Assembly: GCF_009828925.2 (NCBI RefSeq)
Contig: NZ_WUTY02000001.1
Span: forward strand, 2,386,492-2,450,491
DNA: 64,000 bases
Direction: 5' to 3'
From: Methylicorpusculum oleiharenae
GTDB taxonomy: Bacteria; Pseudomonadota; Gammaproteobacteria; Methylococcales; Methylomonadaceae
The notes below the pieces were generated by a model. The model was not told the origin of the DNA, ran no database searches, and saw only the letters and a program-made list of their open reading frames with translations. The translations under genes and the position numbers were made by a program. Every line of letters begins with the position of its first letter. The stretch's first letter is position 1. Shown here piece by piece: positions 9,139 through 18,631 of this stretch.

Positions 9139-9816
9139 ATGAGCAAATCATCATTGACTGTCGATAGCAGCACAATAGTTTTGAAGAAGCCGTCCGCTCG
9201 TCAAGCCTATTATGCTGAGTTATTTCGGACTATAAAAAAACCGTTTAATCCCCGGCAATTACCGTGGATAGTCGAGTTGAAACCCGGGATTGATAGGCGC
9301 AACAATGAACGCTTGATACTCAAAATTGCACTAGGATTCGTTGCGTTGATCAGTTCGGGGATAGGGTTGACAGATGAGCCTTTTGATCCTGTCATGTTTG
9401 CTTTCGGCGTTTCGTCAGTTCCTTTGACCCTTTTGACGGGTGTGCTTTGGGTGCGTTGGATTTACAGAGGTGTGCCTGCCTGGTTTCGACTTCGCTTGTC
9501 TGTTGATAAGGTCAGCATGGAATCACCGAAAGGGCAGTGGGAAGAGCAGGTTGCCCATTACCTTGGCCTCGCGTTAAGGCATAGAGTGACTTATAAGCCG
9601 CCGCCCAGAACGCGCAAGTTGTTTTACACGGAACTGGAGAAAAAACTTCGTCAGCATGAGCTCATCACGCTGTACTGGATAGAACTGGTTCACGCCGATT
9701 CTTCGCGCACTATCGTCTTATGGGCATCAGACAAAGCCAGGGTGGAGGATGTAGCAAGAAAACAATTGGAACAGTTTGCAAAGACGTTGAGTTTGCCGGT
9801 CATCCAGTCGGTCTGA
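9139..9816 (+). CDS. Unknown two-helix membrane protein
   Basis: A 225-residue protein I cannot place in a family. Two hydrophobic helices in the middle (about residues 53-72, LKIALGFVALISSGIGL; and 80-105, VMFAFGVSSVPLTLLTGVLWVRW) separate a basic N-terminal arm from a C-terminal cytoplasmic-looking domain that is rich in Arg, Lys and aromatic residues. The ATG is preceded by AGAGGACTC, a good ribosome site. Same strand and close to the exported protein at 8508, so possibly an envelope operon. No motifs suggest catalysis. Confidence 0.6.
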   Translation: MSKSSLTVDSSTIVLKKPSARQAYYAELFRTIKKPFNPRQLPWIVELKPGIDRRNNERLILKIALGFVALISSGIGLTDEPFDPVMFAFGVSSVPLTLLTGVLWVRWIYRGVPAWFRLRLSVDKVSMESPKGQWEEQVAHYLGLALRHRVTYKPPPRTRKLFYTELEKKLRQHELITLYWIELVHADSSRTIVLWASDKARVEDVARKQLEQFAKTLSLPVIQSV

Positions 9817-10018
9817 GCGAGAGCTTCATCGTGCATAACGGCATTTAGTCGCAATTACAAGGCCCAAACACTGCGAATCAATAGCCTTTGGGTAAAAGTC
9901 AGTTGGTGCAAGGCAATCAATCGGTTTATGATTGGTCGCGGGTTAGGAAGACCATACTATTAAAACGGTTCAGATGTGTGTTTATCCCTACTTTTCTTAA
10001 AATACAGACCGTTTAAAT

Positions 10019-13000
10019 ATGACAGATTCTATCGAAGAGAATAGCAACGGGCAATTGGCTCAACTTGACGCCTATTACCGGCAGGTTAACGAAATTATCC
10101 TGCAGCGACAGGACTGGGTCAGCGGTTTGCTGCCGGCGAGTACGGCCGTCAATATCCACGGTAATTATACCGATGCGTGGGTCAGGGATAATGTCTACAG
10201 TGTTTTATCTGCCTGGGGTTTGGCGCTGGCTTACCGGCGACTTGGCGAAGCAGAGGGTAAAACCTATTTGCTGGAGCAAAGCGTTGTCAAGCTGATGCGC
10301 GGTTTGCTGACGGCAATGATGCGGCAGGCGGTTAAAGTCGAGCGCTTCAAACATACGCAAGATCCGTTGGATGCCTTGCATGCCAAATACGACACCAAAA
10401 CCGGGAATGTTGTGGTAGGCGACAGCGAATGGGGGCATCTGCAACTGGATGCGACCTCTCTCTTTTTGTTGATGCTTGCGCAAATGACCGCTTCCGGGTT
10501 ACGTATCATTTTTACGATAGACGAAGTCAATTTTGTCCAAAATCTGGTTCACTATATTAGTCGCACTTACAGGACCCCCGATTACGGCATATGGGAGCGA
10601 GGCAATAAGATCAATCATGGTATTGCCGAGCTGAATGCCAGTTCAATCGGCATGGCTAAAGCGGCTTTGGAAGCCATGTCCGGTTTTAATTTGTTCGGAA
10701 AGAATGGCGGACAAACCGCTGTGATCCATGTCATCAGTGATGATATCGCCCGAACCCGTATCGCGCTGGAATCGTTGTTACCCAGAGAATCCTTGTCAAA
10801 AGAAGTTGATTCAGCGGTTCTTAGCGTGATTGGTTATCCCGCATTCGCTGTTGACCAGGATTCGCTGCGTAACAGGACCGAACAACTGATTATCGATAAA
10901 TTACAAGGTCGTTACGGCTGCAAACGTTTTTTACTCGATGGGCATCAAACAGAGATAGAGGATAGTCACCGGCTGCACTATGATCCGCATGAACTCAAAC
11001 AATTTATGGACATTGAATGCGAATGGCCGCTGTTTTTTACTTATTTGCTGTTGAACCGGCTTTTCGCGAACCACCAGGAAGGTGCAAAAGAATACCGTGA
11101 AAAAATTGACAGTCTCATGGTTGAACAGAATGGACAAAAACTGCTGCCTGAACTTTATATCGTGCCGCTTGATTTAATTGAAGCGGAAAAAGCATCGCCA
11201 CACAGTCAGCCTCGAAAACCCAATGAAAATATTCCACTGGTGTGGGCGCAAAGTCTTTATGTGTTGGGCAGTTTGATTCAGGACGGGCTGCTTGATATCA
11301 ATGATATCGATCCGCTGGGGCGTCATAAGACAGTGAAGCACGCCCGGGAAGTGACCGTGCAGTTTGCCTTGCTGTCTGAGGATGAAGCCGTTCAGAAAGA
11401 TTTGCTGAGCGCTGGTATTCCAACTCAGACCTTGGCTGAAATTGTTCCAATACAGATGCGTGAGGCGAGTGAACTGGCCAGAGCTTATACCCATATCGGT
11501 AGAAATGACCGGATTGGATTGACTGGCCGCCCCTACCGTCAGTTAAGAACCCTGGCGACTTCGCAGATTTATGTGTTGGCTAATCAGCGCCTGGTTTTTT
11601 TACCGCAGTTTTTAAGCCAGAAAGGCTTCTATCTGGCCATGGATAATCGCTTGCTGATTCAGCGGTTGCGTCTGGAAATCTCTTATGTTTACCGACATTG
11701 GGACAGGCAGGGAAATCCGCTGATGGTCATGACGATCAAACGCAATATGTTGAATAATCAAGGCAGGAATGTACTGATTGATTTTATCAAGGAATTGCAA
11801 GGTGGTTTGATCAAGACTATTCCGGTGCGTTTGGGATCTTTATCAGACATGGCGGCGGCGACCAGTCATGAAAAAATCGATTATCTGCATGATTTTCAGT
11901 TTTCAGACCCGTTATCGGATGCCTCCGAGCGGCCCTACTCTCGTTTATTGTCCAGTGTCGATTCAACGCCGGTGCTTTTGACCCCTCAAGCAGCGATGGA
12001 TTTTGAAATCAATGATGATGCCGGTTTAGTCGATTATCTGAAATCAGGCCAGCCGCTTTACGGGCAGCTGGAAGCCTTGTCACAGTTAGCTTTACGACAT
12101 GGGCTTGATTATAAGTTAAACCTGACGGCGCCCGATTCAGAAGACTGTTCGGTCAAAAATTTATTGGAAGAGATTTATGCCAGGGCAGGTGATCTGCATG
12201 TTTGGGATATTGTCAGGCGTTGTGCCGGTTTATTGGGCAAATACGATATTAACCTTGAACAGGCGGCTACTGAAATATTAGTCAGGCAGCATCAGTTGAC
12301 GGTAGGACGAGCCTACAGCGGCAAAGCCACTTTGAAACGTCCGGCAGATTCTTCTGAAATCCTGCAAACGATCAGAACCTATAACAGCACCGGAAACATC
12401 AGTGAACAGATTTTGATCCAGGAACTGATTATCTATTTGGGTATGTTGATCAAATCGGATCCCGAGTTGTTCGCCGATATGCATACGATCAGGGTCGGTC
12501 ATATTCTGCAATTAATTCTGGCAACGCGAAAACGGCTTTCCGATGGCACGCTGGATCAAGCGTTTAATGAAATATTAGCCATGCCGCCCCATCAGTTGGC
12601 AACCAAAGTAGAGGATACACTCAGGAATTACAATCAGGTTCAAGATCAATTGGGCCGGGTCGAGTTGTTGCATATCGACGGTGAACCGCGCGAGTTGGCT
12701 ACCGCACGTTTTTCACCGGCGATGGATGCCCGACGGGATGATGCGGAAGATTGGTATGAATGGCGGGAGCGCCAAGGTAGTGTCAGCCGTGAAAGTGAGT
12801 CTTTCTTTGCCTGCGTATGGGACATTCTGCATCACTGTAAAGGCTTGATGATAGGTGAAAAGTTTAACAGTAACCGTCGTCTGGACAGTGAGACGACTCT
12901 GGCACACATGACCTCGGGTGAACAAAGCTTTAAACTTTTTGTCAGTCATCTGCTCAATAAAATACAGTCTCCGGTTTATCGGCAACTGACCGTCGAGGCG

Positions 13001-13267
13001 CTTCTGGCTGTGGCTTCGATCATGCAGGTGAATCCGGCTTTGCAGATTGACGATACCTTGGTTATCGATGTCATCATTGGTCATGCTGTTCGCATAACCT
13101 GGCTGCAAAGTCATCCTGAAGCGCAGGAATATTATGAAGAACAGGTGTCTTTTGCCTGGCAGGCCTTTTATCAGTTACCACCGCATAAAGTCGCAAATGC
13201 AATGCTCGATGCTCTTATCCATTTACTTGATAATAATCAACACTCAGAACAAGAAGGTACTCTATGA
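10019..13267 (+). CDS. Bacterial homologue of phosphorylase kinase alpha/beta subunit (GH15-like)
   Basis: A 1082-residue protein resembling the regulatory alpha/beta subunits of animal phosphorylase b kinase over most of its length. Blocks that I recognise from the mammalian alpha subunit include WVRDNVYSVLSAWGL, VVKLMRGLL, FKHTQDPLDALHAKY, WGHLQLDATSLFLL, ASGLRIIFTIDEVNF, LNASSIGMAKAALEA, KLQGRYGCKRFL and ECEWPLFFTYLL. The N-terminal half is a GH15-type (alpha/alpha)6 barrel; Glu193 in the GIWERG motif corresponds to the usual catalytic acid position, but I see no clear partner for the second catalytic Glu of true glucoamylases. No kinase gamma subunit or phosphorylase lies in the window. 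The stop overlaps the start of glucokinase (ATGA), so the two are co-expressed and a role in glycogen or glucose control is likely. Enzymatic or purely regulatory function is open. Confidence 0.88.
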   Translation: MTDSIEENSNGQLAQLDAYYRQVNEIILQRQDWVSGLLPASTAVNIHGNYTDAWVRDNVYSVLSAWGLALAYRRLGEAEGKTYLLEQSVVKLMRGLLTAMMRQAVKVERFKHTQDPLDALHAKYDTKTGNVVVGDSEWGHLQLDATSLFLLMLAQMTASGLRIIFTIDEVNFVQNLVHYISRTYRTPDYGIWERGNKINHGIAELNASSIGMAKAALEAMSGFNLFGKNGGQTAVIHVISDDIARTRIALESLLPRESLSKEVDSAVLSVIGYPAFAVDQDSLRNRTEQLIIDKLQGRYGCKRFLLDGHQTEIEDSHRLHYDPHELKQFMDIECEWPLFFTYLLLNRLFANHQEGAKEYREKIDSLMVEQNGQKLLPELYIVPLDLIEAEKASPHSQPRKPNENIPLVWAQSLYVLGSLIQDGLLDINDIDPLGRHKTVKHAREVTVQFALLSEDEAVQKDLLSAGIPTQTLAEIVPIQMREASELARAYTHIGRNDRIGLTGRPYRQLRTLATSQIYVLANQRLVFLPQFLSQKGFYLAMDNRLLIQRLRLEISYVYRHWDRQGNPLMVMTIKRNMLNNQGRNVLIDFIKELQGGLIKTIPVRLGSLSDMAAATSHEKIDYLHDFQFSDPLSDASERPYSRLLSSVDSTPVLLTPQAAMDFEINDDAGLVDYLKSGQPLYGQLEALSQLALRHGLDYKLNLTAPDSEDCSVKNLLEEIYARAGDLHVWDIVRRCAGLLGKYDINLEQAATEILVRQHQLTVGRAYSGKATLKRPADSSEILQTIRTYNSTGNISEQILIQELIIYLGMLIKSDPELFADMHTIRVGHILQLILATRKRLSDGTLDQAFNEILAMPPHQLATKVEDTLRNYNQVQDQLGRVELLHIDGEPRELATARFSPAMDARRDDAEDWYEWRERQGSVSRESESFFACVWDILHHCKGLMIGEKFNSNRRLDSETTLAHMTSGEQSFKLFVSHLLNKIQSPVYRQLTVEALLAVASIMQVNPALQIDDTLVIDVIIGHAVRITWLQSHPEAQEYYEEQVSFAWQAFYQLPPHKVANAMLDALIHLLDNNQHSEQEGTL

Positions 13268-14250
13268 TTCTTGCAGGCGATATAGGTGGGACCAAAACAG
13301 TATTGTCATTGTTTAAAAAAGAAGCCGGCGGTTCATTGGTCTGCGAGCGGGAAGAAACCTATGCGAGTGCCGATTTTCAGGAATTCGATGAACTGCTTGC
13401 TGCGTTTCTGCCGGACGGCGTTGCCCTTTCAGCTGTTTGTTTTGGCGTTGCCGGACCTGTGCTGGATCAACGTTGTCATCCAACCAATTTGCCCTGGATT
13501 TTGGATGCAGAAGACTTGAAAGTAAAACTCAATGTGGCCAAAGTCAGAATTTTGAACGACCTGGAAGCGATGGCATTGGGTATGTTGCATCTGCCTGAAA
13601 AAGATTTGCTGGAGCTAAATCCCAATGCCCAGAGTCATGCAGGCAATATTGCCGTTATCGCTGCAGGGACAGGGTTGGGTGAAGCCATATTGTATTGGGA
13701 TGGCGTAAAATACCATCCGCTGGCAACGGAAGGCGGGCACTGCGATTTCGCTGCCCAAAATACGCAACAGGATTTGCTGCTGAGTTACATGCGCAGAAAA
13801 TATAACGATCATGTCAGTTGCGAACGGCTTATTTCAGGCATCGGATTCAGTCATTTATACGACTTTCTGCGCGAGCAGCAATTTGCTCCGGAGTGTCCCG
13901 CTGTTCCTCCGGTCAATGCCCTCTATAACGAGGGCGTGGATCGAAACGCCATCATTTCGCGCCTGGGTGTCAATGGTGAAGATGCACTTTGTGCCGAGGC
14001 GGTCCGGTTGTTTGCCGAATTGTATGGGGCGGAAGCCGGAAATCTGGTGTTAAAATCCTTTGCAATAGGCGGAGTCTATATCGGTGGCGGTATCGGTCCA
14101 AAAATCCGTCCTTTGTTGCAGAACGGCGTTTTTATGGATGCGTTTAAAGCGAAAGGTCGTTTCACGGCTTTGCTGGACAAAGTACCGGTCAAGTTATCAC
14201 TCAATCCGAAAACACCGTTATTGGGCGCTTTACATTATTTTGACGTTTGA
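13264..14250 (+). CDS. glk: Glucokinase
   Basis: Phosphorylates free glucose to glucose-6-phosphate with ATP in the cytoplasm. The 328 residues carry the E. coli Glk-family pattern: phosphate-1 loop LAGDIGGTKT at the N-terminus, GVAGPVLDQR, a catalytic-base region ILNDLEAMALG (about residues 98-108), AAGTGLGEA and the glucose-binding EGGHCDFA, with a C-terminal FAIGGVYIGGGIGPK. The start codon overlaps the preceding stop by four bases, so translation is coupled to the phosphorylase-kinase-like gene. Together they may handle glucose released from glycogen. A family A repeat begins 20 bp after the stop. Confidence 0.95.
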   Translation: MILAGDIGGTKTVLSLFKKEAGGSLVCEREETYASADFQEFDELLAAFLPDGVALSAVCFGVAGPVLDQRCHPTNLPWILDAEDLKVKLNVAKVRILNDLEAMALGMLHLPEKDLLELNPNAQSHAGNIAVIAAGTGLGEAILYWDGVKYHPLATEGGHCDFAAQNTQQDLLLSYMRRKYNDHVSCERLISGIGFSHLYDFLREQQFAPECPAVPPVNALYNEGVDRNAIISRLGVNGEDALCAEAVRLFAELYGAEAGNLVLKSFAIGGVYIGGGIGPKIRPLLQNGVFMDAFKAKGRFTALLDKVPVKLSLNPKTPLLGALHYFDV

Positions 14251-14270
14251 TGTGTTATTCAGTGCGTGAA

Positions 14271-14400
14271 ACTACTCGCCCGTTTTGAATTAAGGGTGTA
14301 GGTGCTTGATTTCAAAAGATGCGTAAATACGTCCCTGTTGCAGAAGCCTTTTCATTCAACCACCTACACCCACTAAAATCTGAGGGGTGAGCAGATACCC
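14271..14400. repeat. Dispersed palindromic repeat, family A, copy 1
   Basis: About 130 bp shared with 20461-20612 and, in part, 21530-21645. It contains inner inverted repeats GGGTGTAGGTG / CCACCTACACCC and starts ACTACTCGCCCG and ends TGAGCAGATACCC. Compared with copy 2 it lacks about 22 bp that would complete a TCTGCAAC...GTTGCAGA hairpin. No coding frame. It looks like a non-autonomous miniature element. It sits just after glk and could form a 3'-end structure. Confidence 0.85.
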
Positions 14401-14515
14401 ATGCGTACTGAATTGATGGCCTGTTTTCGGATAAATGCTTCAGTCGTCCAGGCTTCAGGTAAAATATTCGCATATCATATCTTTAACACTAAATAATGGG
14501 TAAAGGGATAGCCTC

Positions 14516-15472
14516 ATGCTGAGACTATGCAATATAAAAGACGGCATTCTTAACGCACAATATCTGCCGAAGGAAATCCGCAAACAACTGCTTGATGAAG
14601 CGCACTGGATTGATGCGCATGATCCCAATGAGCTTGAGCGAACCCAATTGCAGACCTTTCTGCATACGCAATTGCCTGATTCTGACGAAGTCGATGAAAT
14701 CGAGGCCTCCGCCCGGTATTTTATCGATGATAACGGCATTCATATCCATTCCCTGTTTTTAGCGCAAAGTGAAGGCCGCTTGGATACTGTTTCCGTAGCC
14801 TTTATTTTACAACCCGAGCGCCTGATATCGCTTAGAGAAGGACTGGATTTGGCCGATTTCAGACTGCTGCGAATGCGGGCTCGCCGACAACAGGTTGAGG
14901 TCGATTCACCCAAGAATCTGTTAATAGAAATCTTTGGGCAAAAAATTGAGAATCTGGCCGATGCAATTGAAGATGTGTTTTGCCTGTTGGAACAGGTCAG
15001 TTATCAGATTCTTGAAGAAGATGACGCAAATCACGAACATGGAATTGATCAATTAGCCAAACTCGAAGACAGTAACGGTAAAATCCGACTTTGTTTGATG
15101 GATACGCAACGGTCAGTCGCATTTTTACAGCGGCATATGCGAATGGATAAGGATGTACAATTACCTATTCACGACATGATGCGCGATATGGATACCTTGT
15201 TGTCGCATACCACGTTTATGTTTGAAAAAATCAACTTTTTGATGGATGCGGCTTTAGGTTTTATTAATATTGAGCAAAATCAGATCATTAAAACGTTCTC
15301 CATCGCCGCTGTGGTATTTATGCCGCCAACGCTGATTGCGAGTATTTACGGGATGAACTTTGAAATGATGCCCGAGCTGAAGTGGTTGTGGGGCTATCCT
15401 GGCGCAATTGTGTTGATGGTGTTGTCCGGAATTGCACCTTATTGGATTTTTAAACGTAAAGGCTGGTTTTAG
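14516..15472 (+). CDS. corA: CorA-family magnesium/divalent metal transporter
   Basis: Inner-membrane Mg2+ channel of the CorA family, 318 residues, the normal length. A large N-terminal cytoplasmic domain is followed by two C-terminal transmembrane helices; the signature GMN motif ends the first one (ASIYGMNFEMMPEL), and the second is GAIVLMVLSGIAPYWIF followed by basic residues KRKGWF. Preceded by TAAAGGGATAG as a possible ribosome site. Single gene with its own upstream space; the following csiV-like gene starts 29 bp later and may be co-transcribed. Co or Ni transport cannot be excluded from sequence. Confidence 0.94.
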   Translation: MLRLCNIKDGILNAQYLPKEIRKQLLDEAHWIDAHDPNELERTQLQTFLHTQLPDSDEVDEIEASARYFIDDNGIHIHSLFLAQSEGRLDTVSVAFILQPERLISLREGLDLADFRLLRMRARRQQVEVDSPKNLLIEIFGQKIENLADAIEDVFCLLEQVSYQILEEDDANHEHGIDQLAKLEDSNGKIRLCLMDTQRSVAFLQRHMRMDKDVQLPIHDMMRDMDTLLSHTTFMFEKINFLMDAALGFINIEQNQIIKTFSIAAVVFMPPTLIASIYGMNFEMMPELKWLWGYPGAIVLMVLSGIAPYWIFKRKGWF

Positions 15473-15501
15473 TGTTGGCTATAGAACGGTAGGATATCTT
15501 G

Positions 15502-16023
15502 ATGTTACAGTTAATACGGTTGAGTGTTGTTTTCGGATTATTTTTATGTGTTTTTCAGGTTTGCGCCGATGACAGCTTTCAAATCGAACTGGTTGTGTTC
15601 TCTCAAGACATGCCCAGCACCGAATTGTTTGATCAGACTCAAACCAGGATTGAATGGCCTGATGCCGTACTGGATTTTGATGTTTTGGGTAGTGTTGCCG
15701 AAAATGCAAAAATGCTTAAGCCGGTTTACGATAAATTGGCAGCGCAGCTTTCCTATAATGTCTTGGTGCATGCTGCCTGGCAACAAACTCTCAGTGCCAA
15801 TGCAACTGGGGAAGCGGTGCGTATCCGGGATGTGAGGGGCGAGGTTAACGGGTTTATGCGCATTCAACGAGGCGAATATCTTGAGCTGATGCTTGATCTT
15901 GAATATCAGCCGTTATCCAATCAATTCTATCGGCTGAATGAAGTGCGCCGGATTAAATTCAACGAACAACACTATTTCGATCATCCCAAATTTGGGGTGG
16001 TGGCCATCGTCAAACCCCTTTAA
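15502..16023 (+). CDS. CsiV-family periplasmic protein
   Basis: A 173-residue protein of the CsiV family, named for a peptidoglycan-binding factor of Vibrio. I start it at the ATG at 15502 (the preceding TTG is in frame but the ATG has AGGATAT upstream). Signal peptide: MLQLIRLSVVFGLFLCVFQVCA. The mature part shows the family pattern FQIELVVFSQ, then LSYNVLVHAAWQQTL, and a repeated beta structure (MRIQRGEYLELMLDLEY, VRRIKFNEQHYFDHPKFGVV). Often encoded beside transcription-repair genes in gammaproteobacteria; here it follows corA. Function in this organism unknown. Confidence 0.75.
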   Translation: MLQLIRLSVVFGLFLCVFQVCADDSFQIELVVFSQDMPSTELFDQTQTRIEWPDAVLDFDVLGSVAENAKMLKPVYDKLAAQLSYNVLVHAAWQQTLSANATGEAVRIRDVRGEVNGFMRIQRGEYLELMLDLEYQPLSNQFYRLNEVRRIKFNEQHYFDHPKFGVVAIVKPL

Positions 16024-16143
16024 ATCGAAGGCGCAAGTTCCGTCGGCTTGAGATTGCTTTCTTAATCCTTTTTAGCCAAATGCCTGTAGTTTAATGAGTT
16101 GAGCGTATTTTCTGATCAACGGGCAGATCATACTGATTTGTTT

Positions 16144-16213
16144 GAATATCATTATTTCAGGGTATAATTAATTCCAAAGTTTAAGCCCGCGTTTAAAAAA
16201 ACCGGGCTTTTTT
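16144..16213 (+). promoter_or_regulatory. Sigma-70-like promoter followed at once by an intrinsic terminator
   Basis: A consensus -10 TATAAT (16163-16168) with a weak -35 (TTTGAA or TTGTTT about 16-19 bp upstream) would start RNA near 16175. Only about 8 bases later an AAGCCCG / CGGGCTT hairpin with TTTTTT (16183-16213) forms a textbook terminator. The unit lies between csiV and miaB, so it either makes a roughly 40-nt RNA or acts as an attenuated leader for the miaB operon. Confidence 0.6.
16183..16213 (+). terminator. Intrinsic terminator upstream of miaB
   Basis: Stem AAGCCCG (16183-16189) pairs with CGGGCTT (16203-16209), ending in six T. It can end read-through from corA-csiV and would also stop transcripts from the TATAAT promoter immediately upstream of it. 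Confidence 0.8.
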
Positions 16214-16290
16214 GCTTGTTTTGTATAAACACCGGATGACGATGGAAGGGTTGTTCAGTGTTTGATGTGTAACTTTATTTGCAGTGTTGT

Positions 16291-17664
16291 ATGACCCAAA
16301 AACTTTATATTCAGACTAACGGCTGTCAGATGAACGAGTACGATTCCGACAAGATGCGGGATGTGCTCAAAGCCTCGCATGGACTGGAGTTGACCGATAA
16401 ACCGCATGAGGCTGATGTTTTATTATTGAATACCTGCTCGGTACGCGAAAAAGCGCAGGAAAAAGTCTTTTCGGCGCTGGGTGTCTGGCGGCCGTTCAAG
16501 GAACTGCGTCCTGATGTCATCATTGGCGTCGGTGGTTGTGTGGCCAGTCAGGAAGGTTCGGCAATTCAGCAGCGAGCGCCCTTTGTCGACATCGTCTTCG
16601 GTCCGCAAACCTTGCACCGGTTGCCGCAATTGCTGGATGAAGCGCGCAGCAAAAAACGCCGTGTTATCGATATCAGTTTTCCCGAAATTGAGAAATTTGA
16701 CGCTTTGCCCGAACCCAGAGCGGAGGGCCCGAAAGCGTTTGTATCAGTGATGGAAGGCTGCAGTAAATATTGTACGTTCTGTGTGGTGCCTTATACGCGC
16801 GGAGAGGAAATCAGCCGTCCGCTGAATGATGTGATTGCCGAAATTTCGGCCTTGGCAAACCAAGGCGTTAGGGAAGTCTGTTTGTTAGGTCAGAATGTCA
16901 ATGCTTATCGCGGCTTGATGGCAGACGGCGATATCGCCGATTTTGCCTTGTTGCTGCATCATGTGGCGGCTATAGACGGCATTGAACGGATTCGCTTTAC
17001 AACCTCTAATCCTGTTGAGTTTACCGATAGCTTGATTGATGCCTTTGCAGAAATTCCAAAACTGGTCAATCATTTACATTTACCGGTGCAAAGCGGCAGT
17101 GACGCCATTCTTAAGGCAATGAAGCGTGGCCATGTTCGCGCTGATTACATCGAAACTATCCGTAAATTGCGTAAAGTTCGTCCCAATTTGACCTTGTCTT
17201 CTGATTTTATTATCGGGTTTCCGGGTGAGACAGATGAACAATTCGAAGATACTCTGCGCCTGATAAGGGAAGTCGGTTTTGATCTGTCCTACAGTTTTAT
17301 TTACAGTCAAAGACCGGGTACGCCGGCCGCCGATTTGCCGGATGATGTGCCTGCTGAAGTCAAAAAGCTGAGATTGAAGCGATTGCAAGACTTGATTAAC
17401 GATATGGCTGCCCATATTTCAACAAGCATGATTGGAACCACTCAAACCATTTTGGTTGAGGGCCAATCAAAAAAGAACTTATTACAAATGCAAGGCAGAA
17501 CAGAAAATAACCGCGTTGTTAATTTTATTGGGCATTCGCGTTTGACAGGACAATTTGTCGACGTATTGGTTACTGAGGCATTGCCCAATTCACTCAGAGG
17601 CCGACTGGTTGAATCTTCAGTCGATAAGATAAAAAATCAAGCTGAAATATTAGATGTATTCTGA
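16291..17664 (+). CDS. miaB: tRNA methylthiotransferase MiaB
   Basis: Radical-SAM enzyme that adds a methylthio group to i6A37 of tRNAs reading UNN codons. 457 residues from the ATG at 16291; an in-frame TTG 12 bp upstream is less likely. The N-terminal UPF0004 domain has the auxiliary-cluster cysteines ([31 protein letters not shown]), the radical-SAM cluster is CSKYCTFC in the context [20 protein letters not shown], and a TRAM domain closes the protein ([20 protein letters not shown]). First gene of the conserved miaB-ybeZ-ybeY-ybeX group; overlaps the next gene by 11 bp. Confidence 0.97.
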   Translation: MTQKLYIQTNGCQMNEYDSDKMRDVLKASHGLELTDKPHEADVLLLNTCSVREKAQEKVFSALGVWRPFKELRPDVIIGVGGCVASQEGSAIQQRAPFVDIVFGPQTLHRLPQLLDEARSKKRRVIDISFPEIEKFDALPEPRAEGPKAFVSVMEGCSKYCTFCVVPYTRGEEISRPLNDVIAEISALANQGVREVCLLGQNVNAYRGLMADGDIADFALLLHHVAAIDGIERIRFTTSNPVEFTDSLIDAFAEIPKLVNHLHLPVQSGSDAILKAMKRGHVRADYIETIRKLRKVRPNLTLSSDFIIGFPGETDEQFEDTLRLIREVGFDLSYSFIYSQRPGTPAADLPDDVPAEVKKLRLKRLQDLINDMAAHISTSMIGTTQTILVEGQSKKNLLQMQGRTENNRVVNFIGHSRLTGQFVDVLVTEALPNSLRGRLVESSVDKIKNQAEILDVF

Positions 17665-18631
17665 GGAAATCACCCTGTTGCCGTCGGATAACGGCAGACT
17701 CTCCAATCTTTGCGGTCAATTTGATAGTCACCTGAGGCAAATCGAAACGCGGCTTAAAGTCGAAATAGCCAATCGCGGCAATCACTTCAAAGTAACGGGC
17801 GGTGACCAGTCAGTCAAAGCCGCCTGTGCAGTGATGCACAAATTGTTTGAATCCACCGGTCAGGAACTCCTGACCCCGGAACAGGTTCATCTGGCAATGC
17901 AGGAATCCAGCATTGATGACGCCGTTAATGCGGGCCATGGCGAGGCCGAGGTAAATAATCATGTGATGATTAAAACCAAACGCGGAATCGTTAAAGGACG
18001 CGGCACCAATCAGCAAAATTACCTAAAAAAAATTATGTCCAACGACATCAATTTTGGGGTGGGGCCTGCGGGAACCGGGAAAACTTATTTGGCGGTCGCC
18101 TGTGCAGTGGATGCCTTACAAGCTGAAAAAGTCAGGCGTATTATTCTGGTGCGTCCAGCAGTAGAGGCGGGTGAAAAGCTGGGTTTTTTACCCGGCGATA
18201 TGGCTCAAAAAGTCGATCCTTACCTCCGGCCTCTGTATGATGCGCTATACGAAATGCTGGGCTATGAACGTGTCGAAAAATTGATTGAACGTGACGTTAT
18301 TGAAGTGGCTCCGTTGGCTTTTATGCGGGGCAGAACACTTAACGATTCATTTATCATCCTTGATGAAGCGCAAAATACCACGGTCGAGCAGATCAAAATG
18401 TTCCTGACCCGGGTTGGCTTCGGTTCTACAGCCGTTGTTACGGGTGATGTCACGCAAATCGATCTACCTTCCGAGAAAATGTCCGGATTACGTCATGTGC
18501 TTCAGGTGCTCAAAGATGTGGAGGGCATCAGCTTTACTTTTTTTGCTGCCAAGGACGTGGTCAGGCATCCTCTGGTTCAGCGAATAGTGCTCGCCTATGA
18601 GGCTTATGAAAAAAATAACAAGTCGTCTTAA
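17654..18631 (+). CDS. ybeZ: PhoH-family ATPase YbeZ
   Basis: Cytoplasmic PhoH-like NTPase, 325 residues, partner of YbeY in rRNA maturation and ribosome quality control in related bacteria. N-terminal KH-like part, then Walker A GPAGTGKT at 137-144, [17 protein letters not shown], and Walker [12 protein letters not shown]. Starts 11 bp inside miaB and its stop shares one base with the ybeY start, so the four genes are a tightly coupled operon. Confidence 0.95.
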   Translation: MYSEEITLLPSDNGRLSNLCGQFDSHLRQIETRLKVEIANRGNHFKVTGGDQSVKAACAVMHKLFESTGQELLTPEQVHLAMQESSIDDAVNAGHGEAEVNNHVMIKTKRGIVKGRGTNQQNYLKKIMSNDINFGVGPAGTGKTYLAVACAVDALQAEKVRRIILVRPAVEAGEKLGFLPGDMAQKVDPYLRPLYDALYEMLGYERVEKLIERDVIEVAPLAFMRGRTLNDSFIILDEAQNTTVEQIKMFLTRVGFGSTAVVTGDVTQIDLPSEKMSGLRHVLQVLKDVEGISFTFFAAKDVVRHPLVQRIVLAYEAYEKNNKSS

